Notes: generated by a model from the sequence alone, not told the origin. A stretch of DNA of 64,000 bases from Chrysomallon squamiferum (GCA_012295275.1 CM022675.1:6989332-7053331); one strand, 5' to 3'. Counted from the first letter of the stretch, positions 25,591 through 41,000 are shown. Made by a program: numbers and translations.

Positions 25591-28423
25591 ATTTTTACAA
25601 GTGTTTTTGCTTTGTCATGCCTTACAAACACTTCTTAATGGTTTATAACAAATCTTAAAATACTAAACATATTTCAGGTTCTTTGTTTAGGATTTTTTTT
25701 TTTTTTTTTTTTTTTTTCAGACTGAATGAGGTGACCATGTCTGTAACCATTAAATTAATGGTGTGTTAGATTTAGCACCTTGTTGTTGAATTTAAGGCAA
25801 AGTCCAACAGTTTGTTATCAGAAAATGAGATTTTTACTTCCTATTCATGTCCGTGTATCAAATCTGAAATGTCCTGTGATGTTTTGTTTGTATGTAGGAA
25901 AAGGTATGCTAAAGTTATAATTTTTCAGGGGTCACCAAGTTCATGCAGGTTAAGATGACTTGGTACTTGTTTGAAGCACAGTTTCATTTGTGTTTGGGTG
26001 TGTCTTGTAGGAGTGGGTGTGTCAGGTGTCAGTGGGTGTTTAAGTTGAGAGCTTGCGTGTGCATGCATGTTTTTTTTGTTTTTTTGTTTTTTTCTACCTG
26101 AATATTTTTATGCTTATATGTGATTTTAAATATAAACCTATATATATGAATGAGTGTGTGTGTGTGTGTGTGAGAAAAACAAAAAGTAATCCAATATAAC
26201 AAGACAGTCTATCATTACATTAGATATAAACTACGTTCTGTAACATAACCACATAACAAACATCAAATAAATAATACAATAAAATATTCAAAATGTGCAT
26301 AAATTAGCAGCTAAATACGTTCTATTTATATATTAATTATTCTTGTAAGTTCTATTATGCCTTTTTCAGTTATTGATCTTTTTTTTTTCTCCTTATTCTT
26401 TTTTTAATGAATGAATTTTGTGAACACTAACGTCCAAAACAAATACAGATATATTAACAGATGATAAAGTAACCAGAGTCACACCCAGTTTACACACTTG
26501 CATATTTGTGTTTTTAGTGTGCTGAATCCTAGGTGTGGGAACAAATCTACATTTGTTTTCCTTAGTTACCATCTACAAAGATGTGCATAATAATAAAGTC
26601 TTTATTTTCTTTGTAAGTAAAGATGATGGTTGTTTGGTGGTAACCATCCAATTTTAATGTGATTTGTTTGTTCCAGAATTCACAACTGATTTGTCATAAT
26701 ATTTTTTTGTCGAAATTCTTCTTGGCTATAAGTTTGTCATCATACTTATGTTTTGCAGTTATTAAAATATATTTTATTCAGATGTGTTTATGGTGTATTC
26801 TAGAAGATAACTGATGTTTGTTAATTGTTTTTGAATACAGTGCAACAGAAATTTCAGAAAATACAATTCACATCGGAAACAGTAAGCGATTGGCACGAAA
26901 TTGTATTTGTTAAAAGCAGTGACATTAACTTTGATATTTGTGGACTGTGATAAATTAATATTTTTTTTCTTTCTATAAAATGCAAAAGTGAGTTAATAAA
27001 GAGATAAGGACTGCATACTGAAATGTTAAGTGGATCTGTTTCAAAAACCTGGATTATTATTATTATTATTTGTTAAAGCCTGCAAGACTAACAAACCACT
27101 ATGGGGTGTGGAACATCCAAAACTGTTGGTAAGTCTATCTTTAAATGTGATGAACTGAGGTTTAAGAAGGAAAGAGAGAGAACGTAGGAAAAGAATGACT
27201 GAATTTAAAAAGCAGTCTAGAAGCATATGTGACATAAAAGAATTCATGTAGCAACACGTGGACATGTTTTTTTTTTTTTTTTTTTTTTTTTAATGATTCA
27301 TAGAAAAAGGAAACAGCTGTTGCTATTCCATAAACATTTTTGTCAATTATTATTATTCTGATACCTTCTAATATGCAGGAAAATATGCACCCACAGTCTT
27401 TGATGTCTAAGGCTGTGGCCCTTGTTTAAACAATTGTTTTATAATAGCCAATACTGGTATGTTCACACACAAAAATTAATTAACCCTTTGGCTCCTTAAT
27501 TAAAAATTGCTGCCAGCTAGATGAACAAGACAAATAGATGCATTGATGCCCCACAGATAGGCATATACAATGTTAGTGGAGGTGAGTCTGCTTCTAACAG
27601 CATAAACAAGAAGTATTTTTCAATGGTAATCAAATTTTAAGTTGGTTTGTCAGCTTGTAGCAAAGGGTTAAATGGAAAGATAAGCTTATAAGAATAAAAT
27701 TTCAAAAAAAAAAAAAAATTAAAATAATAGAGAAAGAAGTAAAAATGTGTTTGTGAAAGAGTCTGTGTGACTGATAAAGAGAAAGGCAGGTTGATAATGA
27801 GTAACAGAAAGAAATGGAAAGGTCTGCGAATGACAAAGAACAAGAGGGAAAAAAAACCTGGAGAATGTTTATGTTTGCAATACACAGATGACAGATTAGT
27901 TACATTTTTGTGTGAATTACATGTTTGTGAGCATGTGTGAGTGAAAAGGGTTAAAAACTATCGTTGATGTTTCAGATAAATGTAGTCATTTGGCTAAATA
28001 TACTTCAGTGAATCATTCACAAAAAAAAAAATTACAGGAAGCAACATGTGCATTCTCTCACAAATCTCATAATGGAAATCAATTTGTGCCTGTGAATCAG
28101 TGATACTGGCTATAATACTCCAATACAGATTCCATTTAGTGCTATTCTGTGTTAATTCTTCATATCTCTGTCTACAACACACAGACCAAAATAACCACAG
28201 AACCTGTCGTGTAAATGCTATCTGACACACGGCTAATATGACATATTGATGTCTTACTGTCTCATTTCAGACAGTCTGTAGACATTCTAGAAAGTCTCTT
28301 TTGTAACAGAGTACATGGTTATAAATTTCTACCTATCTTGTATATTTTTTTATTTTATTTTTTATTATCTTTTATTGCTGTTATTATTATCATTGGGATT
28401 TTTTTTTGTTTGCTTTTATTTCT

Positions 28424-28425
<2 letters not shown>

Positions 28426-28467
<42 letters not shown>
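28426..28467. repeat. Poly-T run (42 nt)
   Basis: Uninterrupted T42 ending in CAG, which mimics a splice acceptor. No exon-like sequence follows. Confidence 0.95.
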
Positions 28468-28627
28468 CAGATTTTTAAATAATCTGCATTAGTTCTTATA
28501 TATATATATATATATATATAGATATAGATATATGAAACATTCTATCAGATTTTTCCTTTAATATTTCTTTTGTTTAATTTGTCATCTTAATAATATTTTT
28601 GTTTTATTATAAATAAATAAATAAATA

Positions 28628-28662
<35 letters not shown>

Positions 28663-29905
28663 TTTTTTAATTATTATAATTTAATATTATACTTAATTTT
28701 ATTTATGGCTCAATTTTAAAGCACTTTTGATGCATTTGACCAAACTAACTATTTCAGAATTACAAAGAAAACTATGCACAAAATTTTCTTTTGAATATTT
28801 CTTGATATGATGCTGCGGATATGAGTGAATGCTTTCCCCTGATCTGTAAATCACATTTATAATTACTCTGTTCTTTGAGAATCCACATTCGTTACAGCCA
28901 CACCAGACGTAAAGGAGAATTCGCCGTGGTTTTTCTTCCTTTTGAACAGAAAGGTGTCAGTAAGTCTGACTCCTGGGGACGTCATTAAACAAACAATCTT
29001 CCTTTCATTTCACTTGTGAACAAGATACATGATGGTGTTTTCCCGTGAAAAGGTCATGCAATACATTTCAGAACAATCGTCTGGATTCAGCAACGTTCAG
29101 CATTCTTTCTCACTCTCTGTTCCTGTTAGTGTGTCTGAGTTATTGCTATGTTATCTTTATAAATTATAACCTTATCAGCAGCTACTTTCATTGTAAAATG
29201 TGTGTGACTCTACCAGCTTGAACTAGCCGTATGGTTACTGGGTTTAAGGAAGACGAGAGGGTAACAATTTTTGAAATACAGGTAAAAAAAAAAAAAAAAA
29301 AATGTATTTTATTTTAAAATATTCATAATATATAATAATAGTTTAATATACAGATGTGAGACTTGGATTTAAAATTATCAGTTATGAATCATTTTTCCTT
29401 TGCTCCTTCCTTGGTTATCTTGAAATCCAATCAGGGCTCCACCTCTCCTGTCTGTACACAAAAGTTAATGTAAAAAAAATAATAGTAATCATTCTGAAAC
29501 TGGTGAAAATAAAGTCTTCAATTACTAATAATACTCTCTTGATGTAAGATATTCAAGAGACAAAGAATTTGATTCTTTTCATGTTGAAGATTTTTAATTT
29601 TAGTTTATAATTTACTTCTCATTGTGACTACTCATTTTAGCAGCTGTATTCAGAATGTGTACCTATTTGACATGTATGTTTTATTTTATGCCATCATTAC
29701 ATTAAATATGTTGTTTTTATTACCAGTAGGACATTTTTAATCATGATTCATGGCACACATCTAAGTTCTTCTGTATGTGTGTGATAACAAAATTACTGTT
29801 CAATTTATTTTTAATATTTTTTCATGCATATGTGCTGGTATATATCTTTGTTTAATATATGTTTTTGTTTTTTTTATTGCTGGGTAGGCGTTTTATTTTG
29901 TATGG

Positions 29906-30044
<139 letters not shown>

Positions 30045-30173
30045 AAATTACTGCTTCATTTTGTTAAACCTTGATTTGGGATGGGGATATGTGGGCGAGA
30101 AAGAGAGTATATAGTAACATTAAATATATTTTACAATTGCTGCTACATACATAGCAATGTTTAAATTAGATCT

Positions 30174-30530
30174 ATTTTCTTACCAGCAGAACCTGCTTTA
30201 GTCTTGTTCTGTTAAATGTGTTTTATTACTGGAAAAACTTGATTTAACCTTTTTTTTTTTATTTACATTATACATGTAAATATTGTGTGTTTTCTCACTA
30301 GGGAACCTTTTTTTTTCCTTCTTCTTCTTTTAACCTAGTTTCATACATACATACATGAATGTTATTATAAGCAGACATTTGTATTAAACATGTTTTATCA
30401 CTGGGAGAACTTGCTTTAATCTTGTTTCCTACATACCTGTCTGTTAAATAAATATATATACGACGTCTATTAAACAAGAAGTGTTTTATCTCTTGGGGGG
30501 AGAACTTGTCTCAAACTTGTTTTATGTAAA
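30174..30530. repeat. Degenerate tandem array, about 70-100-bp unit
   Basis: GTTTTATCACTGGGAGAACTT-like anchors recur near 30220, 30287, 30391 and 30483, each followed by a TTTAA-CTTGTTT-like segment. Unit length is irregular. Confidence 0.6.
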
Positions 30531-30962
30531 TGTGTGAGTATGTATGTGTGCATACAGACACATGACCCATAGCGACATGGCCAGTCATGTATGGAAAACA
30601 AAATAAATATCTATTCATGGCAGATTTTATTGGCATAGTTGGTTCGGTGGTCTTCCTTTGGGGCAGGATCATATTTAACCCTGTTATCTATGTCTATCCC
30701 ATCTTTGCTCATTATTCTTGCCTAGTCAGGGAAATGGGACAATGATTTTGAAGACTGGCTTATTATATTTGTTGTAGTCAGATTTTAGGTAAGATGCGTG
30801 CTTCTTCTATCAGACTGCATAGATAAGCAGAAAAAAAGAGAAGGAAATTTTTTTTTTAATATTCATAAAGGTTTATTATAAAAGTTGTTACTGATGCTTA
30901 AGAATAAGAAAAGACATAATTTAATTATGAGGGGTTTTTTTTTTTTTTTTTTTTTAAAAATT

Positions 30963-31030
30963 ATTTTTATTTTATTTTATTTTATTTTATTTTATTTTAT
31001 TTTATTTTATTTTATTTATTTTATTTATTT
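30963..31030. repeat. TTTTA pentanucleotide repeat
   Basis: About 11 near-perfect TTTTA units following a 21-bp poly-T run. Confidence 0.95.
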
Positions 31031-32104
31031 TTAATATATTCATAAAGGTTTATTATGCAACATGAGATACTTGTGAACAAGAATGGAAAGGAAGATCTTT
31101 TTTCAAAAAAGGTTCTACAAAAAAAAAAAGAGGTTTTTGTTAAGGAATGTAAATAAATATTGTATAAACTGAGAACATTTCTAACACATTGTAAAGGAAA
31201 GAAAATACAAACTGCAGTGATTTTTAACTAAATCAAAAGAATATATATGTCAATGTATGCATGTATGCATTTCTCTATAAAATATAATATTTTTCACAAG
31301 TTTTTTTTATCTTTTTATTTGTAACTCACAGCAATCTGGATAGTTATGTATGTTTTTGGCATATGCACAGATGCAGAAATATTCATAGTGAATATTTAAT
31401 GTTTATTCTAATCTTTTTTATACCAATTTTTTCATGTAAAGCTCATTTTCTATAATCAGTGATAAAATCAATGCAGTACTTTATACATATGTATGTGTAT
31501 CTGTGTGTATAATTATAATTATAACAAATATAAATGTATGAGTACTAATGCTTTATGAATGACACAGGTACTTGTATAAGCAATGTGTAAAATATTATCA
31601 CACCACTGACATACAAACGTCATGTGTTAGACACATGTCAGACAGATCAGTTTTGCTGGACAATGTTATTAAGTATTCTTCTGTTTTAAACAGATCAAGT
31701 ATTTATATCCGACTGTCAGATTCAAACAGATTCCTGAAAACCCATGTGTTGTGTGTGTGTGTGTGTATACACTCTTGTTTTGAACCTACATCTGTCTGTT
31801 TTGTGTGTATGTGTGAATGAACCTTCAATTCATATTCATTTAAATGTAATTAGTGTTGGGTCTAATTAATGTAGCAGTTTTTATTGAATAATACAAATCA
31901 CTAACCTTTCATTAACCCATCATGGCTATTCGTGTTTTGTATGACTATCTATATATGGTTTATGTAATTTGGTTCTTTTATAAACATAATTTTCTGATAG
32001 ATAAATAACTATTTATAGCCAGTAAAAATGTATAAATAAGCATACAAAGCAAAGACGTATTCTTTATTATATGGCAAATTTAATCGGTATAAATTTTTTC
32101 TGTT

Positions 32105-32110
<6 letters not shown>

Positions 32111-32156
<46 letters not shown>
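32111..32156. repeat. CA microsatellite
   Basis: CA run of about 45 bp; similar CA runs follow at 32336-32368 and 32714-32756, giving three within 650 bp. Confidence 0.95.
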
Positions 32157-32160
<4 letters not shown>

Positions 32161-32321
32161 TGTACACAGATAATATATATAACAAAGAATTTTATATATA
32201 TATATATATAATTTTTTTTTTTTTTTTGCTCCTGCTTTTCACACACAAACAAACAGTAACAAACTTGGTTATTCATTTCTTCAGATTCACATACTTTTTA
32301 ATTCAGTTAATAAACTTTACA

Positions 32322-32370
<49 letters not shown>

Positions 32371-32706
32371 ACTCTCTCTCTCACTCACTCACTCATTCAC
32401 TCACACCTCACACTAAGTACACAGAGAAGTATAAACGTCCTGTAAATAAACTGACCAGGAATTATGTGAGGAATGTCTTACATCAGAAATTGGTTTCATT
32501 GACCCCAATCACCGCAAGACTTAACTGTAACATCCAGATTCTATCTCTCTGCCCTGAATTTAATCAGAAATCTCACAGTATTCACTTCCAACCATTAAAT
32601 GTTTGTTAGTGGTTAAATAATATTCATAGAGACAGATAAAGACAGAAGAAAGGGAAAGAATATAATGTATGCGTGGAAACAGAAATTGTATGTATGTACT
32701 CACATA

Positions 32707-32760
<54 letters not shown>

Positions 32761-34789
32761 CATGCATACTGAAATACATAATAAAAAAAAGACACATATA
32801 ATATACAGATACATACATACATAAATATGTCTATGGGATGGTACATAAAACACATTTCTTACTGCTACTTCTGAATACTAGCAGGTTACTTATCTAATAT
32901 TAACATGTGAAAGCCATATTTTTGATAGTTATATCCAATAATATAAAAATGTTGAGATGTCAAATAAATATGCAGTATATTTAAAATAATAATAATAATT
33001 TAAAAAAAACGAAAACACCTATACTTTTTATTAATAACAAAAACAGATAAACTCATATTTACATATTCATTCAGCCATATCATTAATAATACTAGCTTGT
33101 TGATCAAGATGGTCTTTCTTTTTCTTTTTTTTACCTTATCTCTGTTTTCCATTGGCTTATTATTGAAAGTATGATTACATCTGAGCACATCTCAAAATCT
33201 AATCTGAGAATGGAAAAAAAAAAAAAAAAAAAAAAACCCCAAAACTGTTCACAGAGAGATCAATACACAAAGTAGGGAACTCACCACGCAATCAAATGAC
33301 CAGATCTAAAAATAGCTCAGTGTGTAATAGTGTAGCTGTTACGATGCAGTGAACACTCTGGATGCAACAGGAGAGCCATGACGTTGGCTTATGTATTGTA
33401 GCAGCAGAATGTTCCTCTCAATCAACCAGGATTGTTGTACCTGACCACAGAGCTCAAAGGGTTAAAGGATTGGTGATCTTGATAGAGAGACGATCCGCCT
33501 GTTTGGCATTCTAACATTTTGTTTGTCTTGAGGCTGGAATGTACATCAGTGTATGTGTCTGTGTGTGTGTATATATGTATATGTACATGTGTGTGACCAA
33601 GCTGGTCTTTTACTAGCCACAGGGACAGAGCAGTTCAGTGAATTCATGTCGAGTTCTTTTTGTTAGTTCCATACATTTATACAGTTTAAAAGATTTTTTT
33701 TCCCAAGGATTTTTGAAAAAGTATTTTGTGACACAGTCCGACGATGAATTTGCTACATTCAAAAGGTGAGTGGTTGCCGTGGTGGATGTTGTCAGATTTG
33801 TTTTTGATTGTTTTGATTAGTGAATGTTGTTGATAATGTTTATGTTTTCTTTATAGATCTGTTTTATATTATCAGAAACACATGAAAACAAAACGTATGC
33901 ACACAGACTTATATTCAAGTAAAAACGTAGAATTATACATTTAGGTTACTACATTATTGATTATTATGTCTGGCATGAGACAGGTTTTTTTTTCTTTCTT
34001 TGATGTCTTTCATAATACATGTATGTTATCTTTGTTTTTAATATACATCACAATCTTTACATTTACAAATAGAAAAACACTTCTATTTTATCTTTTTCAC
34101 ACAAGCACTAACTTACAGACATCCACACCCTGTACATAAAGCTGACTTTTATTCTGGAACCAAGTCACATTTAAACTGACAATAAAGCATGAGAAATGAC
34201 AAGCTAACCTTTCCCATAGTAAAAATAAATTTAAAATATATATATAAATATTTTTATTATAATGATATTATCAGTTTACGAATAACTTGTGATATATATT
34301 TTTTTCTTCTTCTTCTTCTTAAGTCTGAATTATTCTGCACATTATCCTTTCTCACAATCTAACTTATACTCCACAATATATTTTCTTACAATGTAAATTA
34401 TTCCTGAAAAGCCTAATACTAATATCATAATGTTTAAACTTTTTACTAATCGTGATGTTTTTTTTAAAAAATAACACCATACTGAGTGCATCTGAGTTAT
34501 ATATATCTATATCTGAATGTTTGGCTGTCTGACATATGCTACAGTAATTGATGTGAACTCAATAATTTTTCTGAAATAAGGCTTTCTGCAGTTCAGCTAA
34601 TGGTAAAATCAATTGTTTCCATAAACAGGTGTATCTCAAAAGACTCATTTCCTTGTGAGTTGGGTCACTAAGATAGTGTGAATCATGAATAGAGTTAAAA
34701 TATTGCTGAATTAGATCTGATGAAGAAAAGTAAAGAAAAAAATAGTGGTATGAATGTAATGACTTAGTAGAGATGGTGGTAAGAGTAAT

Positions 34790-35215
34790 AGGGGTTGGGT
34801 GGTGGTTGTAGTAGTTGTAGTATGAGTAGTAGCAGTGGTAATGCTAGTTGTGATAACAGGAGTAGTAGTAGTAGTATGAATAGATTACAGAAGCAGTAGT
34901 TTGTAATGGTGGTTGTGATAACAGTAGTAGTGATAGTATAAGTAGTAGCAGTAGCAATGGTAGTTGTGTTAGTAGTAGTAGTAGATGTTGTTGTAGTATA
35001 AGTAGTTGCAGTGGTTATAATGGTGGTTGTGGTAGTAATGGTAACAGTAGTATAAGAAGCAGTTTTAGCTAATAATGGTGGGTTTGATGGTGGTGACAGT
35101 GGTTATGGCAGTGGAGGCAATAGTAGTAGTAGTAGTAATTTGTTGTAGTAGTAGTTACATAGTAGTTGTAGCCATAGTAATAATAGTACTTGTGGTAGTG
35201 ATGGTGTTGGTAGTT
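34790..35215. repeat. Imperfect GTA/GTR trinucleotide-rich tract
   Basis: About 420 bp made of GTAGTAGTA, GTGGTGGTT, GTAATGGTA and related triplets with few pyrimidine runs, a decayed or interrupted trinucleotide microsatellite. It has strong purine/T strand asymmetry. Confidence 0.75.
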
Positions 35216-37954
35216 TTAGAAATAGTATAATAATGATTAATTATGTGCTCTTAATTCATGCAGAAACAGGTTTCTTCTCACCTGTGTGCTTTTTCAATTG
35301 TGTGAATGACACCATTTAATCAGATTTTAAAAAGAATTAGAATATCTCAAAAAACAAAAAAAAACTAAATTGTTTTCTTTTTTATTTTATTTTCTTTTTT
35401 CTTTTTTTTCCCCCTCATTCTTTTCTCATAATCTGCGTGGTTCTTAAAATTACAAAATACCATGCAATTATGTTTTAAAATGTTGAGAATACCACATAAA
35501 GATTCCTTCTTTTTTTCCTTGTAATTTGAAAAAGAATACATTATTTGCTTTAAACTTTGAAAAAAAAGCAAAAAAAGAAAGACAAACTGATTTATTTAGG
35601 TTAACTGATATTTCTCTTAGATATATTAATAAAAAAGCATATTTTATAAATACATTTTTTTTATGCATTTTAAACCAAAAATAAAGTAAAAAGTAAAAAT
35701 ATGAAAAAGATTTCCTCTTGTAACTTCATGAAAAGAAACAAAACAATTTTCATTACAACCTTCAGACTCAGTTTTAGAGTCTTTGAATTTTCGTTCTCCA
35801 AATTCCACAGACTTTTAGGTAAATTTGTCTTCTCCGCAATATAATAATAGCCTCTTTGTTGTGGGATAATCTAATCTGTATGTGCTGCATGCAAAGTTTT
35901 TCTACTTGTACAACATCGTCCTACATGTCTGCGTCATTGCTTCAACTGCTACATTCAACAAGACCAGCTAAACATGGGCACTGGTTAAATTATACAAATT
36001 CTTGTAAATATTTAAAATAATTCCATGCCAATATTTTTTGTTCTCACACTTGCACAAGGTCAAAGTGTTGAATTTTTTTGTTTTTTTTTTCTAAAGTGTC
36101 AAAAGGTTTAGAGATTAATTGTTGAAAGTGTCTGGGCTATTTTTTATAGTGACTGGTTTCATTCAGTTTGTTTATAATTGAGTTTTTTAATTTCATATTC
36201 ACAATGTTTGCAGTAAATTAAAATAGTATTTAAAATAATATAGTTTAGTCGTTTTAAATTCAATTTTAAATTGTTTTTCTATTGTTTTTTATTATCATTA
36301 TTATAACTATTTGTGTGTTTGTGTTTCTGTCTGTTTTATTTATGAATTTATTTTTGTAAATTTAAAAAAAAAAATTTTTTCTGTTTTTCTAAATTTGTTA
36401 CCATTTTTCTTTTCTTTCATTAATGTTTCAAAAATAGTTTTTTTTTCTAAAAATAATTACAAGTTTTGAATTGCCTGCAACTTAATTAATATTATCAATA
36501 TTATTTTTTTATTTATTTTGAAACCATTTTCCGTTTATTTAAAAAAATTAAATAATCAGCTTATCTATGTGTTACAATTTGTTTGGGGAGAGCTTTTTTT
36601 TTTAATTTAATTTAATTTAATTTAATTTTATTATTTTGGATCTCAGTTACTGTTATTTCATATATACTACTATTTTATTATTGCTATTATTAGTGTATAA
36701 GATTATTTTATTTTCAATTTTATTTTTAACTTTCCTAAATAAATTCAGTCGTTTTTCTTCATTACTCTACCATTCTCATTTTATCTTCAGCTTCCACATT
36801 ATTATTATTATTATTATTATTATCATTACCAATATTACTGTTATTCCATCTAATAACAGCTAATCAAATTAGTGGCTTGACCTAATAAGCACGTCCACAT
36901 AAACAACAGGGCTATGTTTTCCCATTTCATTTGATAATTGTTGTTGCTGAATTCTGTCGTACATAAATCAGATAGGATTTCAATTCACAGAGGACCATCT
37001 TGCACCTAATATAATAATGAATATTCACGTATTTTTCAAAGTGGTACAGTAATAATACAGTGACGATAAAATATCTAGACAGCCTCCTGATGTTAGTAAT
37101 ATTATAAAATGGCTGCAGAACTTGTTGACTGCAGCTTTTCAATCTCTGGTTATTTATTAATCGTGATGAAATAAATAAAAGAAGGAAAACATGAAATACT
37201 TGCCTATGTAAAATATATACATATATGTACTTACTGACATGCATGCATGCTTACAAAAGCAACTATGCATACAAATGGAAATATGGCTCATGTACACATT
37301 CACACAAGTACATAAAATATATGACTTTAAAAGGTTTGTAATTTACAGGGCTGAGTTTTTGTTTATTATATTTTGAATAAATATTTGTTTTTGAATCTAG
37401 TATAGAACAATGTTGTAAATAATGTAATTAATTTAGATTAATTCTGTTTTATTTTATTTTGGTATATATACAAGAGAAAATATGTTGATATCATTAATAT
37501 TAATTATATTTAATTATACTGAGAAGGCAATGAGCTTGAGCTGTTTAGTTTTATCTCTTTTTTATTTATTTATTTATTTTTTTAAACTGTAGTAACTACT
37601 TCAAAATATGCTAAGATACTTTTGTGAGCAATATTTTTGTGTTCTGATAAATGTTTGATATATCGTTTTAATTATTACTACTACTACTGTTATTACTGAT
37701 ACTGTTGTTTGTTTATTTTATTTTTTTATTTTTTATTTTTTTATTCTTTTTTTTCTGTTTACATAGTCTAAATTGCTTTGCTTCTGGTCTTACGGAAATT
37801 GGTTAAAACTAGTTTCCTGTCTAGTACTTTGTAACTAGGTAACTGCTAGTGTGAACAGGCAACATCAAGTGCTTAATATAGATTTATTATCAGCTTGTAG
37901 ATTAAATAACACTTTAACAAGTAATTTGTGATTATTACAAGTTTACACATTAAT

Positions 37955-37990
<36 letters not shown>

Positions 37991-38318
37991 TGATAATAAT
38001 TGTATAATTAAGTTATAATATTTAAATATTTTAAACAAACTTCATATTTGATTGGAATAAACAAATGGTTACATTATTTCATTTTGTTAAAATGCAATTA
38101 CTAATATTGATATATAATCTCCTCCAAACACATATTTATTGTATGTAATACTTGACCATCCCTTCCCTTTTATGTGCATTTATTTTATTGAAAACACTAA
38201 ATATATAATCTTCAGATTAAACTGTTATCAAAGCATTAACATTTCTAATATTACAGAATAATAAACACTTCCCTATATAATTATTATTACTATTTATATA
38301 TATATATTTCTTAACTCG

Positions 38319-39130
38319 TTCTTCTGTATATGTTTAGGATAGAGAAACAAATTATTCCATCAAATAACTATTAACTTATATATAAAATATCCAGTCATGT
38401 AAAATGTGCTGAACTAGCCAATGAATTAGTTGTAATCAGATTTGTAGGTATTGTTTAATTTGTTTTTTTATTTGTTAATCTGTACTTCCATATGTTTTTA
38501 AGACAGATAAACAAACTATGGCTATCAAATATAACTATTAAATTACATAATTCAACTTCGACTCTCTATAAAAAAATAACGCTTAAATGTCTAAACTATC
38601 CATTGAATTCATTATAATCAGTATTTTTTAATTTGTTACCTTATTCTTCCATATATTTTATGAGTTAAACAAAATATACCATCAAATAAAACTATTAAAT
38701 TACATAATACAACTTCCACTCATAAAAATAATAATGTTTACATGTCCTTAACGAACCACTGATTTCATTATAATCAGTATTTTATCAATCAGTTTTTAAT
38801 TTGTTACCTTATTCTTCTATATTATATTTTAGGATTGTTAAATGAAATATACTAACAAATAACTACGAACTCGTACATACAACTACCAGTCATATAAAAT
38901 ATGGCTTGAGTGTCCTGAATGAACCAGTGAATTCATTATAATCAATGTTTTGAGTTACGGGGTTTTTTTTTTTCTAATTTATCTATTAACCCATACACTT
39001 CCATTTTTTTTTTTATACTATCAAGTAACTATTATGTTTTATGTGTATACTACACCCACTCCTGTAATAATACATAAAATAAAGCTTAAATGTCAATGAA
39101 ATAGCTGGTGAAATGCATTACAATCGTTAT
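38319..39130. repeat. Degenerate tandem array, about 165-bp unit, five copies
   Basis: CTTCCATAT-TTTT anchors start near 38319, 38483, 38644, 38812 and 38995. Each unit also has CCATCAAATAACTATTAA-like and GAATTCATTATAATCAGT-like blocks in the same order. Spacings are 164, 161, 168 and 183 bp. Confidence 0.85.
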
Positions 39131-39201
39131 AATAGGTCAGCCACGCTGTTTGTCACCGGTATTGTATTCTCTGATCATGGTCTGGAGTGCAGAAACCTAT
39201 C

Positions 39202-39242
<41 letters not shown>

Positions 39243-39928
39243 ATCTAGTGAACGTAGATAAACTGCTGAAGGTTGATACGTTCAGTGGGACACATGATAA
39301 ACTCACGTAGGTATTTGTACCTATCCGAGTGTGAAGTGTGTCATTTCAGGGAAATTCAGTCAGTGACATTTATGGGTTTGGTAGTCCGGGCATTTTATTT
39401 TTTTACTTCAGTTCTGCCAAGTTTTCTGATGTTCAACCTGTATGTGAGTGAACACTGACTAATACAAAATTTGTGGAGGACATTGTGGATGTTGTGTTGT
39501 TGTTTTTTTTTACAGGATATATAGTCTGGATAAAATTGTCACAGGATAGAGTCTGGGTAAAACTGGATGAAATTGTATAGGATATAGTGTGAATAAAACT
39601 GGACAAAATTCATACGGGATAGTGTGGAAAAAAATTGTACAGGACATAGTGATCAGAAAAATAATTTAAAAAAATCTTAGGATATATCTGTGTGTGTGTA
39701 TTGGTAAATTATTAAGTGTTTGGTTTTTAAAGTTTGTTCTACAATGATGAAGGAAATTGTGAGTCTGGAGTGTGGAAAATGTAAGTATTTTTTGTATATT
39801 TTTATTATTTATTATTTTTGTTTGTATATTTTTAAAACTCTTTAAAATTGTTATATTACTGCAAGATGTCATATAAGTTAGAAATCAGAAAAAAAAAAAA
39901 AACAAAAAACCCCTAATTTTTCCATTCT

Positions 39929-39999
39929 TTATTATTATTATTATTATTATTACTATTACTATTATAATTACTACTACTGCTACTACCAGTACTACTACA

Positions 40000-40043
<44 letters not shown>

Positions 40044-40073
40044 TACTACTACTACTATTATTATTATTGAGAT
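39929..40073. repeat. ATT/ACT trinucleotide repeat
   Basis: About 145 bp of ATT and ACT triplets. On the minus strand it translates to poly-Asn, poly-Ser or poly-Ile/Val, which explains the open frames there. Confidence 0.9.
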
Positions 40074-40743
40074 AATTGATTTCACATTTATTCATTCTTT
40101 TATTTATCAGGAATAATTTTCACTCTTAAGATGTTAAGTCAATTTGGCTTGTGGAGAAAAACTTTTCTAACATAAAGTAATTAACTCTGCTGTCTAGACT
40201 TAGATTTATATTTAGAACAAAATGTCAGCTTTAATTTGATTTGAGTGGTGATGATGTGAAGTTTGACTTGTAGTCCATAACATACTATCAGGTGTGGACA
40301 GAAACACACACACACAGACACAATCATGCACACACTAGTTTTGAAGAAATATTTTATATATGAAATTAAAATGAAATATGTAAAAATAATGTTTTTTTTA
40401 AAAAGATTAAAAATTAATATTCTACATTTTATCATATACTTTATTATTTGATGGTTATAAATATGTTTCTCTATTGTCTATATATTTTTTTAAATATTTT
40501 TATATACCAGTTTTCATATTTTAAATATATTTCATTGAATATTTTATTGTTGATTTAAAAAAAAAATTTAAATGTTTAAAAATTAATATTCTGCATTATA
40601 TTGTATACTTTATAAGTTTATTGGCTTTAAATATGGCTATTTTTTTGTGTGTATATTATTTGAATATTAGAAAAAATGAAATACACAATATTTGTATTAA
40701 AGCACTGAATCATTTTCAATGTATAATGTCAAAAAATTGATAT

Positions 40744-40779
<36 letters not shown>

Positions 40780-40887
40780 TAGTTATTCTAGAGAAATTAA
40801 ATTTACAACCTATGTATAATATAATATAGTTATATATAAGTATATATTCATGCATACATACATAAAAGAGTAAATATAAATTTAAAA

Positions 40888-40953
40888 ATGATTAAGCCTA
40901 TAATGTACAAAACTGTTACTTAAATATTGAGTCATTTTCAAGGTGTGTTATTT

Positions 40954-41000
<47 letters not shown>

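Noticed and set aside
28468-28500. Possible exon after the long poly-T ending in CAG at 28470
   Set aside because: It looks like an acceptor, but stop codons occur at once in all frames and no donor with matching phase was seen.
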